A model generated the notes under the pieces. The model saw nothing but the letters and a program-made list of their open reading frames with translations. It made no database searches and was not told the DNA's origin. Shown here piece by piece: positions 6,525 through 8,335 of a stretch of DNA of 8,335 nucleotides. Position 1 is the first letter of the stretch, and each line of letters starts with the position of its first letter. Position numbers and translations under genes: made by a program. The DNA comes from Porticoccaceae bacterium (GTDB lineage: Bacteria; Pseudomonadota; Gammaproteobacteria; Pseudomonadales; Porticoccaceae): assembly GCA_019090225.1 (NCBI GenBank), contig JAHRWI010000289.1, positions 1-8,335 on the forward strand, given 5' to 3'.

Positions 6525-6598
6525 TTATCTTTCTAACCATAGCGCGTACCTGTGTTCACCTGGTGCGGGTTCGACAATATTGATTTGGGGGCAAGCGG
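6525..6598 (+). other. 74-bp flgJ-flgK spacer
   Basis: In many gammaproteobacteria flgK has its own late promoter, so this gap was read for sigma factor sites. GTTCGACAAT (6569-6578) only loosely resembles the sigma-28 -10 box and has no TAAA at the right distance. TGGTGC (6561-6566) has no matching sigma-54 TTGCA. A weak stem can form between CGTACC (6545-6550) and GGTGCG (6562-6567), with an 11-nt loop, but no T run follows it. A G run (6587-6591) seven bases before the flgK ATG probably acts as its ribosome site. No promoter or terminator can be supported. Confidence 0.55.
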
Positions 6599-8335
6599 AT
6601 GGCTAATATCCTGGGTATCGGCACCTCAGCCTTGTTGGCCATGCAACAGGCCTTAAACACGACTGGCCATAATATTGCTAACGTCAGCACCGACGGTTAC
6701 AGCCGTCAAACTACGGAGCTAGACACCTTGGTGCCGCAGCTTTCGGGTGGCAACTATATTGGTAGTGGCGTGCGCGTAACATCTGTCGAAAGAGCCTACG
6801 ATCAATTTTTGGTCGATCAGGTTATCAATCAGGCTTCTAGCCTTGGTTATTACGATACCTACGCAAGTATGACGGCGCGTGTCGATAACTTGATGGGCGA
6901 TGCTACAACCGGCCTGACCGGCACATTGCAACAGTTTTTTGATGCCGTGCAGGCTGTCGCAGATAATCCCGGTTCGACGACCGAGCGCGAGATATTGCTG
7001 GCTCGGGCCAATGAGCTGGCCAGTCGCTTCCAGCAGCTAGATGGCAACCTGGCAGATCTGGATGCCGAAGCCAAGGGTCGCACTACTTTAGTGGTCGGCG
7101 AGGTTAATGATATAGCCGAACGCCTGGCCAAGCTCAATACTGAGATTGCCCGTGCATCAGCCGCCTCTGCTGGTTCGCCACCCAATGACCTGCTGGATGA
7201 ACGAGATCGCCTGCTCGGCGCGTTATCCGAAAAAATCGGCATTTCAGTTAATCAAAACGCTAATGGCACGGTTGATGTCATGGTCGGTACTGGCCAGCCA
7301 TTGGTGATCGGAGGTGATTCGCAAACCCTGACATTATCGGTAAGCGCTGCCGCGCCAGGTCAATTTGAGATTGGTATCACCGGCGTCAACGGCACAATCG
7401 CCAGCATTTCAAATGTGATCAAAGGCGGTGAGCTCCAGGGGCTGGTTGATTTCAGTAGTCGAGTGATTGATTCAGCGCGCAATGGCCTGGGTCTGGTGGG
7501 CTTGGGTATTACCAATACCTTCAATGCTCAACATCAACTGGGTATGGATCTTAACAATTTGTTAGGGGGTGATTTTTTCACCGATCCTAACGCGACGGTG
7601 ACAGCTGGTAGCAATAACGCTGGTACGGCTACTGTTGGGGTGAGTATTGACGATGTCACCGCTATGGAAGCCAGCGATTATCGGATGACCTACGATGGTG
7701 CCCAATGGTTGGTGACGCGCACTTCAGATAACACGGTTACCACCGGTGCAGGGCCTTTTTCGCTCGATGGAATAACGATCAATATTGGTGGTGCGCCAGC
7801 GGCCGGGGATACTTTTTTGGTCCGCCCAGTGCACGATGTTGCCGGGCAATTTTCGGTGCAACTCATTGATGCCAGTCAGATTGCCGCCGCTGCGCCGGTG
7901 CGGGCTGATGTGGCACTGGCAAATATTGGTACGGCTGCGATGACCGAATTAGCTGTTAACGATCCGACGGGACTGCCACTGGCCGCCCCGATCACCTTGA
8001 CGTTTGATCCTGACGCTTTTGGTGTCGGCGTGCCCGGTTACGATGTAACGGGTGGCCCAGCGGGGCCGCTGGCCTATGACCCAGCAACGGAGAGTGGTGG
8101 CAAATCTTTCACCCTGCCAGGTTTTGGCGATATCAGCTTTACCTTGTCGGGCCAGCCTCAGACTGGTGACGTCCTCACGATAGAATCAAACACCGGGGGC
8201 AGTGGCGATAATCGCAACGCGCTACTTCTGGCTGGTTTACAAAGCCAGCAGCAGTTTAGCGGTGGCACCGCCAGCTATGGCGAATTATATGGTCAGGTAG
8301 TCGCCGATGTCGGTGTTGCCACACGCCAGGCACAG
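6599..8335 (+). CDS. flgK: FlgK, hook-filament junction protein 1 (3' end outside window)
   Basis: The frame is open for 579 codons to the last base of the window. FlgK is the first junction protein: it replaces the FlgD cap on the finished hook and connects it, with FlgL, to the filament. The N-terminus MANILGIGTSALLAMQQALN, then TTGHNIANVSTDGYSRQ (21-37), is the FlgK signature. GVRVTSVERAYDQFLVDQV (57-75), LQQFFDAVQAVADNP (110-124) and PPNDLLDERDRLLGALSEKIGISV (194-217) are all standard FlgK blocks, as is LNNLLGGDFF (318-327). The region about 355-530 holds two similar beta-rich modules. By comparison with Pseudomonas-type FlgK, roughly 65-100 C-terminal residues, including the last coiled-coil helix, should lie beyond the window. 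The ATG has a G run 7 nt upstream. No cysteine is seen. Confidence 0.97.
   Translation, partial: MANILGIGTSALLAMQQALNTTGHNIANVSTDGYSRQTTELDTLVPQLSGGNYIGSGVRVTSVERAYDQFLVDQVINQASSLGYYDTYASMTARVDNLMGDATTGLTGTLQQFFDAVQAVADNPGSTTEREILLARANELASRFQQLDGNLADLDAEAKGRTTLVVGEVNDIAERLAKLNTEIARASAASAGSPPNDLLDERDRLLGALSEKIGISVNQNANGTVDVMVGTGQPLVIGGDSQTLTLSVSAAAPGQFEIGITGVNGTIASISNVIKGGELQGLVDFSSRVIDSARNGLGLVGLGITNTFNAQHQLGMDLNNLLGGDFFTDPNATVTAGSNNAGTATVGVSIDDVTAMEASDYRMTYDGAQWLVTRTSDNTVTTGAGPFSLDGITINIGGAPAAGDTFLVRPVHDVAGQFSVQLIDASQIAAAAPVRADVALANIGTAAMTELAVNDPTGLPLAAPITLTFDPDAFGVGVPGYDVTGGPAGPLAYDPATESGGKSFTLPGFGDISFTLSGQPQTGDVLTIESNTGGSGDNRNALLLAGLQSQQQFSGGTASYGELYGQVVADVGVATRQAQ

Noticed and set aside
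6859..7242. Minus-strand ORF of 127 codons opposite flgK
   Set aside because: It is a Ser/Arg/Ala-rich product of the antisense frame of conserved FlgK codons. The plus-strand FlgK motifs explain this stretch fully.

Overview
The window is one continuous, plus-strand stretch of a flagellar rod/hook/ring operon. In order it holds the last codons of flgC, then complete flgD, flgE, flgF, flgG, flgH, flgI and flgJ, and the first 579 codons of flgK, which runs off the right edge. All eight main reading frames are intact. Gaps between genes are 9 to 26 bp, except flgF-flgG (82 bp) and flgJ-flgK (74 bp). No minus-strand gene, RNA gene, mobile element, CRISPR array or convincing terminator was seen.

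The gene order, the outer-membrane L-ring lipoprotein FlgH, the periplasmic P-ring protein FlgI and a FlgJ that fuses a rod cap to a muramidase all point to a Gram-negative proteobacterium. The order flgC-D-E-F-G-H-I-J-K and the protein lengths fit a gammaproteobacterium of the Pseudomonas/Vibrio/marine type. Base composition looks balanced, near 50% GC by eye. Genus cannot be fixed from the sequence alone.

The genes build the extracytoplasmic part of the flagellum. FlgC, FlgF and FlgG are rod subunits. FlgJ caps the growing rod and cuts peptidoglycan. FlgI and FlgH form the P and L rings around the rod. FlgD caps the growing hook, FlgE is the hook subunit, and FlgK is the first hook-filament junction protein.

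Nothing here amounts to a new biological system. Points worth a second look are an 11-bp perfect inverted repeat inside flgJ at the linker/muramidase boundary, a 10-codon ORF overlapping the flgG start, a probable GTG start for flgI, two spacers without recognisable promoters, duplicated beta modules in FlgK, and near-total absence of cysteine: the only one in about 2,670 residues is the FlgH lipidation site.
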